From the NCBI GenBank assembly GCA_029781135.1, contig JAKOXH010000059.1:62001-126000 (forward strand): 64,000 nucleotides of DNA. The letters are read 5' to 3'. The notes under the pieces were generated by a model. It searched no databases. It was not told the DNA's origin and worked only from the letters and a program-made list of their open reading frames with translations. Position numbers and translations under genes: made by a program. The stretch is from Planctomycetota bacterium. Its GTDB lineage: Bacteria; Planctomycetota; Planctomycetia; Pirellulales; Lacipirellulaceae. How positions within the stretch are numbered: the first letter of the stretch is position 1; each line of letters starts with the position of its first letter. This document shows positions 43,504-53,773 of the stretch, piece by piece.

Positions 43504-43541
43504 GGGAGGGGAGGGGCTGGGGGCTGGGGGCTGGGGGGACA
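43504..43541. repeat. G-rich tract abutting the cmk start
   Basis: The + strand reads GGGAGGGGAGGGG followed by three CTGGGGG units. At least five runs of three or more G lie within 38 bp, which fits a G-quadruplex motif. For cmk (minus strand) this is the template strand. Confidence 0.7.
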
Positions 43542-43624
43542 GTTAAAAACAGGTGCGTTAACAACTCTGGTTCATTTGCACACGTTTCTGGCCATCGACC
43601 CTCAACCCTCGACCCTCGACCCAC

Positions 43625-46249
43625 TCACCATTCGGCTTCGATTTGCAGCCAGCGGTTGGGGCCGAGATCGAGTTGGGCCGCGCCATCGACTACTGATAAT
43701 ACTTCAAGCGGCTGGCCGCGAAAATCGGTGAGGTTGGCCGTGCGGAAGGGGTGGAAAGCACTGACGGTGGTGCGGGTATCGCGGCCTGCGATTTCGAGAA
43801 TGCGCAATCGCACACCGTTTGGTGGGGTGCCCAGTGGTTCGATATGCGTGATGATCGCGTTCTTTGCACCGACGTGCAGGAACCAGCCCTTGGGTGCACT
43901 TGCCGCGCCGGGCATCTCCGCGATAACCGGCCGACTTGCGGATAACAAAGCACAGGCTGCTTGAGCCGGTGTCGGCACCTCTAGCCCGACTGCGAACTGG
44001 AAACGGCGACGTTCCTCGCCAGCCGGTAGCAGCAACGTATCGAGCCAAGTCGTTGACGATCGCCGGTGAAAGGGTAGCCCCAGCGGAAATATGGTGATTC
44101 GCCCAATGAGATCATCGATTTCGACCCACTCGGGCGACTCGATTTGTTCGCGTTCGGTTTCGCGGCCCGACCATTGAGCGCCCACACGAATGCTCAGCGC
44201 ATCCTCGGCCCAGGCCACGCGGCTAGCAAAGTAGGAGGTCCACAGGTTGCCTTCGGGCAATTGCTGCGGGTCCAGTTCGACCTCAATGATAATGGGTACG
44301 AGTCCTCTGACAACACGCACACGTTGCGTGTAGTTGGCGAGTGGTCGACTCTTGGCGTCGAGAATCCGCCCCATCGATGTGATTTCGCCGACGAGCTCGT
44401 CGTTGCGGGTAATTTCAACTCGCCCGGCGACCATTTGTGAATCGCCCACGGGCCCACGCGGTTGATGAAACACGAGCCGCTGAGAAACGCGTGTGCTGCG
44501 ATCGCGGTGCAATCGCAACGATTGAATGCCGCCCGTCTTTTTGTTGACGGTGAGTTCGAAGCGTTCATTGCGAAGCACGAGTCCTTCTGCCAAAGCCACG
44601 GGGTTGATTTGCACCGCTGGGTTAATTGCCCGATAGCCGCAGCCGAGGACATCGGGCACAAGTGAACCGCCGGCATTGTTTGAGGAATGTGCGGTAGTCG
44701 CCGTTTCCGCGAGCGGGTCAACACCGATGAGGTAATTTAACGGAAAATTCCAGCCGTTAATTGCAATTTGAGAGTCGGAAGTGGGATTCAATTGGTCGGC
44801 AACCGATAAGGACGCCGTTTGCGCTAGACCTTCACCGAGTTGACGATGTGTGGCCAGAAGTTCCTCGCGATAGGCGTTCACGGCTAGCGAAATCGCATTG
44901 GCGGCCACGGCAAACTGCGAACGATTGGGATAAGCGCGCGGATTGAAGTGGACCCAGTCGTCGGTTTGGCGCGACACTTCAAAATACTCGTCGAGCGTGA
45001 TCAGTTTTCCCAACACGGTTCCAAAGCGTGCGGCGCGCCGCAAATCGTCGAAATACTCGCATTCGGCACCAGGCCAACTTGCCAGCAATAGGGTGGCCAC
45101 GTGGTCGCGGGCCAGCGTATCGCCGATGCGCTCGGCGAGTTTTAGCCAGGTTTCCGGCTGCGCGGCATCGAGCGGCGGAGCGGTGAGCGCTTCAATCGCC
45201 GTCGACTTATCGGCTCCCCAATTGGTTTTCCGTTGTTCGGCCCGGGGAAGTTTGGCGCCATCGAACGACGTATGCAATGCACCGCGAAACCCTAAATTTC
45301 GCAGTGCTTCTGGCAGCAGCGGCGTGAAGGTGGAATCGAACTGGCCAAAAATTTGGTACTCGCGTCCCAGGTGCTGTTGGGCAGTCGCCTGGCCACGGCG
45401 GAGTTCCGCCAAGAGCCCTTCCGGTCCGGGAAATGTGGACGTGGCCCGATGGAACTTCCCACCAATGATCGCCGCCGAGCCGGCCGCAACTGCCCGTTTC
45501 AGTTCGGCAAACGTTTCCGGATGATCGTGGGCCAGCCGTTCGATCTGCTCGCCAGCGATCAGCAAATTGGCGGGACTTCCGGCGGCGAGCTTGGCTCGAA
45601 GTGGTTCACCCAAGGTGCTGTCGGCGAGTAGCGTGAGATCGACGACGTAGAAATCGACCGAGTAGACATGATGCCGCGCATCGGCCAATAAGTCGAAAGC
45701 ACGAGTTAATTCATCGTGGGCTTCCGTGAGATTTCCAGCGACAGTCGCCTTGGCGGCGGCAACAGCCGCATTCTGGAACTGGGCCGTATCCAACACCGAA
45801 CTGTAGCGCATGGCCCGAGTGAGCAGTTCGACCACCAAATAGGCGTACCCCAACGCGAGAAAGTCGGCGGCCGTATCGGCATCGACTCCTAGCGGAGCTT
45901 TGCCGGCCGCGGCGAGAGCGATCGCGAGCGTATCCACGCGCGAAGCTGTGGTTTCGACCGGCGGCGGATTGCCGGGGGCCGTTGCCCGCAACCGGTCGCA
46001 CCAATCCGCTGGCATGCGATCTCGGCTCGGCCGCGGAATCAGAATCAACTCGTTGGCGAGCGAAGCGGGGTCGGGCGGTTCTTCCGCCTGGTGCCAACCG
46101 GGGAGGCAGCCGGTGTCGGCCAGAAACGAGGGATGCCAAGCCGCCGTCCAAGCTGTGAGCAGCTCGGCGGCGGCCTCATTGCCGAGGTGGGTCGGGAATT
46201 CGTCCCACCCTTTACCGGGCAGGAGGACGGAAATGCGTGTTAGGGTCAT
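43625..46249 (-). CDS. Glycoside hydrolase family 38-like protein
   Basis: The 874-residue product has no signal peptide. The N-terminal half resembles the GH38 alpha-mannosidase catalytic domain in pattern: FAELKRAVAAGSAAIIGGKF, ELRRGQATAQQHLGREYQIF, GQFDSTFTPLLPEALRNLGF, where Asp in GQFD would fill the nucleophile position. The typical HxD start motif of the family is not evident. The C-terminal half is beta-rich as in GH38 (LTVNKKTGGIQSLRLHRDRS; VAWAEDALSIRVGAQWSGRE). The substrate is unknown and the assignment rests on pattern only, so it may be a non-catalytic relative. Confidence 0.6.
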   Translation of the reverse strand: MTLTRISVLLPGKGWDEFPTHLGNEAAAELLTAWTAAWHPSFLADTGCLPGWHQAEEPPDPASLANELILIPRPSRDRMPADWCDRLRATAPGNPPPVETTASRVDTLAIALAAAGKAPLGVDADTAADFLALGYAYLVVELLTRAMRYSSVLDTAQFQNAAVAAAKATVAGNLTEAHDELTRAFDLLADARHHVYSVDFYVVDLTLLADSTLGEPLRAKLAAGSPANLLIAGEQIERLAHDHPETFAELKRAVAAGSAAIIGGKFHRATSTFPGPEGLLAELRRGQATAQQHLGREYQIFGQFDSTFTPLLPEALRNLGFRGALHTSFDGAKLPRAEQRKTNWGADKSTAIEALTAPPLDAAQPETWLKLAERIGDTLARDHVATLLLASWPGAECEYFDDLRRAARFGTVLGKLITLDEYFEVSRQTDDWVHFNPRAYPNRSQFAVAANAISLAVNAYREELLATHRQLGEGLAQTASLSVADQLNPTSDSQIAINGWNFPLNYLIGVDPLAETATTAHSSNNAGGSLVPDVLGCGYRAINPAVQINPVALAEGLVLRNERFELTVNKKTGGIQSLRLHRDRSTRVSQRLVFHQPRGPVGDSQMVAGRVEITRNDELVGEITSMGRILDAKSRPLANYTQRVRVVRGLVPIIIEVELDPQQLPEGNLWTSYFASRVAWAEDALSIRVGAQWSGRETEREQIESPEWVEIDDLIGRITIFPLGLPFHRRSSTTWLDTLLLPAGEERRRFQFAVGLEVPTPAQAACALLSASRPVIAEMPGAASAPKGWFLHVGAKNAIITHIEPLGTPPNGVRLRILEIAGRDTRTTVSAFHPFRTANLTDFRGQPLEVLSVVDGAAQLDLGPNRWLQIEAEW

Positions 46250-46631
46250 AATCGTAACATAATATCTCGCCGGAATTTAAGGCGAAAGTGAGGCGACACC
46301 GCTGTTGGGAAGAGTTTCCCGCCCTAGAAGCGAATGATGGGGGGAAGCAACAATTCCGAATTGCGGGCCAGCCGTTGCTACCCAAGACGAGATCGACGAG
46401 TAAAATGAAAGTTGCCGGGGTATCGGTTGTTTCGAGAGAGTTCTTGTTCGGACGGCCGGCAAGTTCGTAACGTCTTTTCCTTACGAGTGTTGGGGATTGG
46501 GGCCGCCGCCGCGGCGATTGGCCGGCGGGGCCACGATTGCGTCCAATCACCGACAATGTAATTCATCAAACCAGCGAGAGGCAGCCGGCGATGCGTGGCA
46601 GCGTCGCGGCGATCGGGATAGAGGTTCTGAC
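46250..46631. other. Leader region of the pilus operon
   Basis: This 382-bp divergent spacer separates the GH38-like gene from pilM. A GATTGGCC..CCACGATTG-like stretch near 46515 is unusually GC-rich. I could not assign a promoter or RNA. Confidence 0.5.
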
Positions 46632-49178
46632 ATGGCGAAGAGTGACGCCGTTTGGGGAATCGACATTGGGCAGTGCGCGCTCAAAGCGTTGCGCTGTCGG
46701 CCGCACGACACCGAAAGCAAGATGGTGGTCGAGGCCTTCGATTACATCGAGTATCCCAAGATCCTCACGCAGCCCGAGGCCAATCGCGAGGAATTGATTC
46801 GCGAGGCATTACAGCAGTTTGTATCGCGAAACGACATCGCCGGGGAAAGTGTGGCGATTGCAGTTCCCGGCCAGAGCGGTTTGGCCCGCTTCATCAAGTT
46901 GCCGCCCGTCGAACGGAAGAAGATTCCCGATATCGTCAAGTACGAAGCTCGTCAGCAAATTCCGTTCGCTTTGGAAGATGTCGTCTGGGATTACCAGCCG
47001 CTCGTCGGCAGTGAAGAAGAGGGATATGCACTGGAAACCGAGGTCGGGTTGTTTGCGATGAAGCGCGACCAGGTTTCCCGCTCGCTCAAGCCGCTCGAAG
47101 AAGCCGGCATACCGGTCGATTACATTCAGCTTGCGCCGCTGTCGATTTACAACTTCATTTGTTACGACCGGCTCGATGTTTCGGGGCCGTACGATGCGGC
47201 AAATCCGCCGAAGTCGACGGTGGTGATTTCGCTCGGCACGGATACGACGGACCTGGTGATTACGAACGGTTATCGGGTTTGGCAGCGGAGTATCCCGATC
47301 GGCGGCAATCACTTTACGAAAGCGCTCACCAAGGAACTTAAGCTCACGTTTGCCAAGGCGGAGCACCTCAAGCGGAACGCCATGAAGGCGGAGAACCCGA
47401 AGGCGGTGTTCCAGGCGATGCGACCGGTGTTCAGCGATTTGGTGGCCGAAATTCAGCGCTCGATCGGCTTTTTCACAAGCAATAATCGCAACGCCAAATT
47501 GGGTGATATGGTGGCGCTGGGCAACCCCATGAAGTTGCCGGGTTTGCAGCGATTTTTGACGCAGAATCTTGATCAAGAAGTCAAACTGATCGATCAGTTC
47601 AACAACCTCGTCGGCGGCACGGCGACGGCAGGACCCCAGTACAAAGAAAACCAGCTGACGTTTGGCGTGGCCTATGGCTTGTGTGTGCAAGCGCTCGGTA
47701 AAGCGCAGTTGCACACGAATTTGCTGCCGGAAGAGATTGTCACCAAGCGGCTCGTCAAGGCGAAGAAGCCCTGGGCCGTGGCCGCGGCGGCACTACTTTT
47801 GGTTGGGCTGACGATCAACTATTTCGGTTATTACGCGACGCTCGCCTCGGCAAATATCGACGGGCAAATGAAGCAGCAACTGGCCGCCGCGACAAGCGCT
47901 GCCACAGCGGCGAAGGGTTTCGCGAGCGAGTTGGCCACGCTGAAGACCGACTTTGAAGGCTACTTGAAGACCGGCAGTGAATTGCAGAGCAACGTGGACG
48001 GCCGCTTACTTTGGCTGGAGTTGCTGAAAGCGGTCGATGCCGCCATGCCGAAAGACACCCGTAAGCCGGAAGAACGTAAAGCCGATGAGGCCGACGTTGC
48101 GAAGCGGCCGGAACTGCACATCCAAACGATGGATTGCGAGTACTTTGCGGATTTAGCGCCGTGGCGGGCGAGCATCGCCGCCTATTTACCGGCGGCGGCC
48201 CCGGCGAACGGAGCGGCACCGGCAACGGGCGATGCGGCGACGACCGGCGGTGGCGCTGCGCCACAAGCTCCGCCCGCGGCGGATGGTACCGCTGCAACGC
48301 CGGGGGCGCCGGCGGCACCCGCACCAACGGCCGAAGCTTCATCCACACCAGCTGCGGCGGGAACACCAACTTCTCCGGATTCGTCGGCGGCCCCAGCGGA
48401 GGGCGCGGCGGGAGCGGGCGCAGGTGGCTGGGTTATCGAATTGCGTGGTTATCACCTGCACAATAATCCACCCGATAAGAAGGATGTCAATGTCGGCGAC
48501 GAAGGCGGTCAGTTTGTAAAGAATACGCTGATCAAGAATTTGAAATCGGGCAAAGTCACGCTGCCGGATGGTCCGAACGGGGCACCGATTGAGGTCTCCA
48601 TGGCCGACCTGGGCATTAGCGATCCGGTGATCGTCACGAGTGAGAAAGTGAAGGCCGTCACCTATTTGGCCGAACCGGTCGAATCGGCGGATGGATCAAC
48701 GCCGATGATGCCGATGGCTCCCATGCCGACCGCGGTGCCGGAAGGGGGCGTTGCCCAGCCTGGAGCAACTCCTGCGGAACAGTTGCCCAAGACGCTAAAG
48801 CTGCGGCAGTACGATTTTATTGTGCAATTCTGTTGGCAACCGAAGCCGCGGGGAGACCGTCTAAAGGCCCTGGCCAGCAAGGCGCCTGTGCCTGGTGGCG
48901 CAACCGCGGCCGAGAGCGCTCCGGCACCGCCGGCTGCTGCTGGTGGAACTCCGCCAGAAGCCAGTTCGACCGCCGCCGCGGGCGCGCCGCCAGCGGCACC
49001 CGTACCGGCTGCGGCCGCAACTCCGGCCGCGCCACCTGCGGCACCTGCTTCGCCGGCCGCGCCGGCAGCAACGCCCGTGTCGGCGCCGGCCCCCGCTCCC
49101 ACACCACCGCCGGCTGCACCTTCCGCAGGTGCGGCGGCAACCGGTGGCGAGACAACCACTCCCAAACCAAGCTCTTAG
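46632..49178 (+). CDS. pilM: Type IV pilus assembly protein PilM fused to a PilN-like domain
   Basis: The 848-residue protein starts at ATG 46632 behind AGAGG. Residues 1-365 are the actin-like PilM domain: WGIDIGQCALKALRCR (phosphate 1), STVVISLGTDTTDLVITNGY (phosphate 2) and MVALGNPMKLPGLQRFL (adenosine motif). A membrane helix (about 379-404, WAVAAAALLLVGLTINYFGY) and a periplasmic helical part follow, as in PilN, which in other bacteria is a separate partner. The remaining region is dominated by Ala/Pro/Gly linkers (about 515-600 and 760-848) around a small domain. PilM/N organise the inner-membrane platform for the pilus. Confidence 0.88.
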   Translation: MAKSDAVWGIDIGQCALKALRCRPHDTESKMVVEAFDYIEYPKILTQPEANREELIREALQQFVSRNDIAGESVAIAVPGQSGLARFIKLPPVERKKIPDIVKYEARQQIPFALEDVVWDYQPLVGSEEEGYALETEVGLFAMKRDQVSRSLKPLEEAGIPVDYIQLAPLSIYNFICYDRLDVSGPYDAANPPKSTVVISLGTDTTDLVITNGYRVWQRSIPIGGNHFTKALTKELKLTFAKAEHLKRNAMKAENPKAVFQAMRPVFSDLVAEIQRSIGFFTSNNRNAKLGDMVALGNPMKLPGLQRFLTQNLDQEVKLIDQFNNLVGGTATAGPQYKENQLTFGVAYGLCVQALGKAQLHTNLLPEEIVTKRLVKAKKPWAVAAAALLLVGLTINYFGYYATLASANIDGQMKQQLAAATSAATAAKGFASELATLKTDFEGYLKTGSELQSNVDGRLLWLELLKAVDAAMPKDTRKPEERKADEADVAKRPELHIQTMDCEYFADLAPWRASIAAYLPAAAPANGAAPATGDAATTGGGAAPQAPPAADGTAATPGAPAAPAPTAEASSTPAAAGTPTSPDSSAAPAEGAAGAGAGGWVIELRGYHLHNNPPDKKDVNVGDEGGQFVKNTLIKNLKSGKVTLPDGPNGAPIEVSMADLGISDPVIVTSEKVKAVTYLAEPVESADGSTPMMPMAPMPTAVPEGGVAQPGATPAEQLPKTLKLRQYDFIVQFCWQPKPRGDRLKALASKAPVPGGATAAESAPAPPAAAGGTPPEASSTAAAGAPPAAPVPAAAATPAAPPAAPASPAAPAATPVSAPAPAPTPPPAAPSAGAAATGGETTTPKPSS

Positions 49179-49199
49179 TATTTTTAGGAACAGAAGACA

Positions 49200-50777
49200 A
49201 TGGACAAGGTCCGGATGGTTCTCGGTTGGCTGAAACGTCACCATTTTTGGCTGCTGCTCGTCCTCGTTGCGCTCATTGCCGTGGTTTGTTGGTGGAGTGC
49301 GTCGGGTAAGGCAATTGCCGGATTCAACACGGCCAAGTCAACGATCACGGCGGGTTTCAGTGAAATCGAATCGGTGCAGAGTGCGTCTTTTCATCCCAAT
49401 AGTGAGATCAATAAACGGCAGACGGAAGAAAACGCCAAACAGCAAGAGAGCGTGCAGAAGCTGTGGCAATTTCTCTACGAGAAGCAACGCGCCGACGTAC
49501 TCAAGTGGCCGGTTGCCCTGAGCCAGGCGTTCCGCGATTTTGTGGAGAAGAAGCAATTCGGCGATAATATTCCGGAAGACCTGCGCGACAACTATCAAAA
49601 CTACATCGAGCAGCACTTTCCCAAACTGCCGGAAAAAATCAACGCACGGGCGTTGGATATCAATAACACGTCGGGTGCCGGTGCTGGTGCTTACGGTGGG
49701 GGAGAGTATTCGCGTGGTCCGGGAGCGTATGGGCCCGGCGCATACGGTGCGGCCGGTGCCACGGGAATGCCGGACGACGATGATTATATTTGCGAATGGT
49801 CGTTCGCCGATCAGCAGGTCATTCGCGACGAATTGAATTTTCCGCAACGTCCGTCGGCACTTCGCATTTGGGTGACGCAGGAAGACCTGTGGGTCTATCA
49901 CACGCTACTGAATGTGATTGCGAAGACGAATCAGGCCGTGAATGCAACGCGGAAGTCCAATGCTGCCATTCAAGCGGTTTCGTCGATTGAAGTGGGAAGT
50001 CGGGCGGCCCAATATAGTCGGAGCCCAGGCCGACTGCTCGTTGCGCCGGTCACTGCTGCGGGCGGCGGTGTGGAAGGTCCGGGAGCTGGCGCAAGGGGAC
50101 CGGGCCCGGGCATGGGGATGGCGCCTGGCGGCCGCGGCGAAGAACGCGGCATGGGAATGGGGCCGGGAATGGGAATGTCGCTCGCGCCCGGAAGTGTTCT
50201 GACTCCGGCGCAAGAGCAGGGGATGCTGATGTCTGGGCGCTATATCGACGACAAGGGGCAGCCGATCGCGGTCGGCGGCGGCGATGCAGCAGCAGGCGCA
50301 CCAGCGCCCGAGGCGAGTGCTCCGGCGGCCGCGGAAGCACCGCCACTTGATATGTCGCAATTTGGCGCTGGCTACAAGCGGCTTCCGATTCGCATGGTGT
50401 TGCGAATGGATGTGCGAAAGTTACCGATTTTGATCACCGCTTGTGCCAACGAGCCACTACGGGTGGAGGTGCAGGAAGTGCGCATCAATCCGTCGGACGC
50501 TTCGGCGACAAACGGTGGGATGATGGGGGGAATGATGGGCGGTTATGGCGGCGAGCGGGGTGGTCCTGGCGGTGGCGGAGGGTACCGCCCGAGCGGCATG
50601 ATGGGTGGCGGCTCGCCGGGGGCTTCGTTGTTTCCCGATCGGACCGGCATCCAGACGTTTTTGGCTCGCCCGTACGAAGCCACGGTGGTAGTCCAAGGCA
50701 TCATCTACATCTTCAAGAAACCGGAACTGAATAAAGCGAAGCCCGCTGGCGAACAACCAGTGGCGACTGCGAATTGA
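49200..50777 (+). CDS. Pilus-operon membrane protein with glycine-rich segments (PilO-like position)
   Basis: The 525-residue product has one N-terminal helix (about 15-33, HFWLLLVLVALIAVVCWWSA) followed by a helical stalk rich in Gln, Lys and Glu. Low-complexity Gly/Met/Pro stretches occur at about 160-185, 285-335 and 440-480. The C-terminal domain includes PIRMVLRMDVRKLPILITAC, a pattern suited to the ferredoxin-like fold of PilO/PilN. Its place between PilM/N and the secretin supports that role, but sequence similarity is not certain. Spacing to pilM is 21 bp. Confidence 0.7.
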   Translation: MDKVRMVLGWLKRHHFWLLLVLVALIAVVCWWSASGKAIAGFNTAKSTITAGFSEIESVQSASFHPNSEINKRQTEENAKQQESVQKLWQFLYEKQRADVLKWPVALSQAFRDFVEKKQFGDNIPEDLRDNYQNYIEQHFPKLPEKINARALDINNTSGAGAGAYGGGEYSRGPGAYGPGAYGAAGATGMPDDDDYICEWSFADQQVIRDELNFPQRPSALRIWVTQEDLWVYHTLLNVIAKTNQAVNATRKSNAAIQAVSSIEVGSRAAQYSRSPGRLLVAPVTAAGGGVEGPGAGARGPGPGMGMAPGGRGEERGMGMGPGMGMSLAPGSVLTPAQEQGMLMSGRYIDDKGQPIAVGGGDAAAGAPAPEASAPAAAEAPPLDMSQFGAGYKRLPIRMVLRMDVRKLPILITACANEPLRVEVQEVRINPSDASATNGGMMGGMMGGYGGERGGPGGGGGYRPSGMMGGGSPGASLFPDRTGIQTFLARPYEATVVVQGIIYIFKKPELNKAKPAGEQPVATAN

Positions 50778-50803
50778 TTCCGATAGGTTTGCAGGAGTTT
50801 TTC

Positions 50804-53116
50804 ATGGCAGGCAATCTCAAGGGTTTGAATGGCGTGAAGGGGCTCGCATTGCGGCATGGCGAGAAGGTCGCAATTGCGCTGGTGGGGCTTGTGGCCTTAT
50901 GGCTGGTATACAAATCGACCTCCTTGCCGCGGTTGGAAGACAAGTACCAGGCCGGCGAATTGGCCAAGAAGATCACGGCCACGAATGCCGCCGTGAATGA
51001 TGCCAAATGGCCAGAGCCGACGAGCGAGTCGGCGAAAGAGGTGTATCATTCCCAGCCAATCGATGCCAAGGCGGACAATTCGGTGAATCTTCGCGCGTAT
51101 CAGCCGCCTACGGCCCAAGGGATGGATTCGCCGATCGTGACGCCCACCATTCCGCGCGATGATCCGAAATTGCTGAACCCAGTCGCAGTGCGAGCAACTG
51201 GCGGGGTCGGACTGTTTGCATTCTTGGATGAGAAGATTCGCAAAGAGCAGCAGCTAAAGCTGGCGGCGGAAGCGGAAGCGGCTGCGAAGAAGCAAGCCGA
51301 TGAGGTGGCGAAGCAGGCAAAAAACAATGCCGGTGCGAATGGGCCTGGCGAGAGCGGTCGCCGGAATCGAGGTGTCGAGCCGGGATATAGCACATTACCG
51401 GTGGATCCGAAGCATCCGAAGCGGCGGATGATCGAAGGGATGACGCGCCCCGTGGGAATTCCACTGCAGGGCGGCGAACGTATCGAACAAGCGTACTGGG
51501 CATGCGTCGTCGCCAAAGTGCCCATTCGCGAGCAATTGAAGCTGTACCAGGACGCTTTCGAAAAGTCCAAAACGGGTTTCGACATGGCCCGCGACATGCC
51601 TCAGTACAAAGGCTTTTTGGTACAGCGCGCCGATGTCATTCCCGGAAAGGAAATCAAAGAAGAAGACTGGAAGCCGGTGCCCGTTTATGACGGCCAACAT
51701 AAGTCGATTATCGCGAAAACGCCGCTGCATCCGAGCGTGATGGCAATGAGCGTCATGGCCCAGCTTTATACGGCGGCTCAAAGTTTTTGGGCGGGTATGT
51801 CTCCCGATGTGATTGATCCGCGCTTTGTCGATTACGTGCTGACATCGCCGTTGCCGCCGCTCGTGGGGCGCGACTGGGGAGCCGAGGCTTCGCATCCCGA
51901 TTTCCCCACGTTGGCAAACACACCACCGCTCGAGCAGGAAATGGTGCCCACGCCGGGTACTCCGCCGGCGACAACCCCCAAGAAACCAGCGAATACGGAC
52001 GAGAATTCGGCGTTATCGGCCGCGGGCGATCCGAACGCCGCGGGGGTGCCCGGTGCCAATCCGGCGATGGGAGGATATGGCGGAGCGGGCCGCTACGGCC
52101 CAGGGCCGGGTGGTGGTCGAATGGGAGAGTATGGAGGAGGTGGCTACGGTCCGGGAATGGGTATGGGTACGGGTATGGCCCCTGTCGGTATGGGCCGCTA
52201 CGGTAGCGAAGGCGAGGGTCGTCGCGGCGGATATGGTGGCGGCTACGGCGGGCCGGGGGGTGGCGAAGGTCGCTACGGCGGTGGCTACGGTGGAGGTGGT
52301 GGCTATAGTGGCGCCATGCCGACGATGGGAACTCAGCGGACAAGTCTGGCCAAAGGCGTCGATTACTTGCTGCTGCGTTTCTTTGATTACACGGTCGAGC
52401 CGGGCAAGAAATACCGTTACCGCGTGAAACTGGTGCTTGCCGACCCGAATTACCAGATGCCGGAAAATGTGGTCGCCGCGTCGGTACTGGAGCGACGCAA
52501 GAAAGAAGCCCAGGAGGCGAAGGCCCAGAACCGTCAGCGTCCCGATTTTCGCCGCACGGAAGGCTGGAGCGATCCGAGCCCGGTGGTGGGTATTCCGCTG
52601 GCGGGCGGGGCTAAATTGGCCGACGTAAAAGCTCCTTCGGGCGACAAAATTGGCGATGAGCCGGTCATCAAGTTGCTCGTCGATTCGTTTGACAAAGACA
52701 GCGATGGCAACGCGATTCAAGCGGCCACCGAGAAAGAATTTCGTCGGGGAAATATCGCGAACTTCACGGACGATGTCGAGTATGTGGTGGCGGTGCCGCC
52801 GTCAATCGATACACATCAGGGCTTCAAGTTCGCCACGGGCATCACGGTGGTCGATGCGGAAGGGGGCAAGAAGTTGGGGAAAGACCTGGCCTCGCCAGGA
52901 CGCGTGATGTTAATGGGGCCTGCCGGCGAGCTGTTCATTCGCAAAGAGTTGGATGATAAAGCGGCCGTCGAGTATCGAAAAATGTTGTTTGCCAAGAATC
53001 CGCTGGGGGCCACAGGCTACGGTGGGGAAGGGCCTGGATCCGGTCGAGGGCGGGGTCCCGGTCCTGGCGGCGGGCCGGGTCCTGGCGGGCCCGGTGCTGG
53101 ACGAGGGCGTCTGTAA
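50804..53116 (+). CDS. Pilus-operon protein with one membrane helix and long Gly-rich regions
   Basis: The 770-residue product starts at ATG 50804 behind AGGAG. A helix at about 24-37 (VAIALVGLVALWLVYK) is followed by a KE-rich coiled-coil-like stretch and an ordered region including RMIEGMTRPVGIPLQGGERI. An extreme Gly/Tyr-rich region (about 420-505, GGYGGGYGGPGGGEGRYGGG-type repeats), a second ordered domain (YLLLRFFDYTVEPGKKYRYR) and a C-terminal GRGRGPGPGGG tail complete it. It occupies the place of pilP between the inner-membrane platform and secretin. The Gly-rich blocks are unusual for pilus proteins. No family was recognised. Confidence 0.7.
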   Translation: MAGNLKGLNGVKGLALRHGEKVAIALVGLVALWLVYKSTSLPRLEDKYQAGELAKKITATNAAVNDAKWPEPTSESAKEVYHSQPIDAKADNSVNLRAYQPPTAQGMDSPIVTPTIPRDDPKLLNPVAVRATGGVGLFAFLDEKIRKEQQLKLAAEAEAAAKKQADEVAKQAKNNAGANGPGESGRRNRGVEPGYSTLPVDPKHPKRRMIEGMTRPVGIPLQGGERIEQAYWACVVAKVPIREQLKLYQDAFEKSKTGFDMARDMPQYKGFLVQRADVIPGKEIKEEDWKPVPVYDGQHKSIIAKTPLHPSVMAMSVMAQLYTAAQSFWAGMSPDVIDPRFVDYVLTSPLPPLVGRDWGAEASHPDFPTLANTPPLEQEMVPTPGTPPATTPKKPANTDENSALSAAGDPNAAGVPGANPAMGGYGGAGRYGPGPGGGRMGEYGGGGYGPGMGMGTGMAPVGMGRYGSEGEGRRGGYGGGYGGPGGGEGRYGGGYGGGGGYSGAMPTMGTQRTSLAKGVDYLLLRFFDYTVEPGKKYRYRVKLVLADPNYQMPENVVAASVLERRKKEAQEAKAQNRQRPDFRRTEGWSDPSPVVGIPLAGGAKLADVKAPSGDKIGDEPVIKLLVDSFDKDSDGNAIQAATEKEFRRGNIANFTDDVEYVVAVPPSIDTHQGFKFATGITVVDAEGGKKLGKDLASPGRVMLMGPAGELFIRKELDDKAAVEYRKMLFAKNPLGATGYGGEGPGSGRGRGPGPGGGPGPGGPGAGRGRL

Positions 53117-53773
53117 GATCGCGCGCCGAAACGACGCTTTCGTGGCGTGGTTATTTCGCCTTGAAATAGCAGTATTTGCGGGTACTATCGGCAGAATCTC
53201 TGCTTCGCGAGCGCCAACTGGCGTCCAGCATGCCGATGGTCGCCGAATTCTTTCCGCGGCATTAGTAACAGTTTGGCCGTAGGAAGTGGTGACGTGTTTT
53301 CAAGTGAGTAGGTGAGTAAGTGAGTAGGTGCGCAGGGATCGGCAAGCGGTCTGGTCGTTTCCCAAGTTCTGGGACCTACTCACCTACTCACCCAAGATAT
53401 TGCCCGACGTTAATCGGCTAAACTGTTACCGGCATTTGTCATTCGCGACGGTACTTTACAGGCTGTGCTGCTAGCACAGCCTGTTCTAAATTTCTTGGAC
53501 GACGGCAAAAGCGGCCTTGACGCGGTTTTGTGCTGCCGTTAATTTCCCGCTCCTCATCTGCCGGGAACAGGCTGCCCCAAGACTTTTCACTAGTTTTGAC
53601 ACGATGCGTCAAACCGTTACTGGTCACCACGCGGTCGGTTCCCACGAATCCTAACTCGACGCGTTTTTAGCACGGTTACCTGTATTTGGCCGACATGTGA
53701 ACGCGATGGGGTGTTGCGCTTGGAACGAGCGCCACATGGGCCGACGCGAACCGTCGCTAGAAGGAGAAGCGAG
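53117..53773. other. Leader region of the secretin gene with repeats
   Basis: This spacer contains a GTGAGTAGGT-type tandem repeat (53302-53330) with its reverse complement CCTACTCACC at 53375-53393, a hairpin-forming palindrome (53459-53483), and near 53596 a TTGACA hexamer without a clear -10. No gene was found. AAGGAG at 53761-53766 serves the secretin. Confidence 0.6.
53459..53483. repeat. Perfect CAGGCTGTGCT/AGCACAGCCTG palindrome
   Basis: An 11-bp perfect inverted repeat with a 3-base loop, followed by TTCTAAATTTCTT. It may end transcription of the preceding genes. Confidence 0.8.

Noticed and set aside
46809-47714. 301-codon leftward open frame inside pilM
   Set aside because: The actin-like motifs of PilM on the + strand explain this DNA; the antisense frame is a codon-bias artefact.
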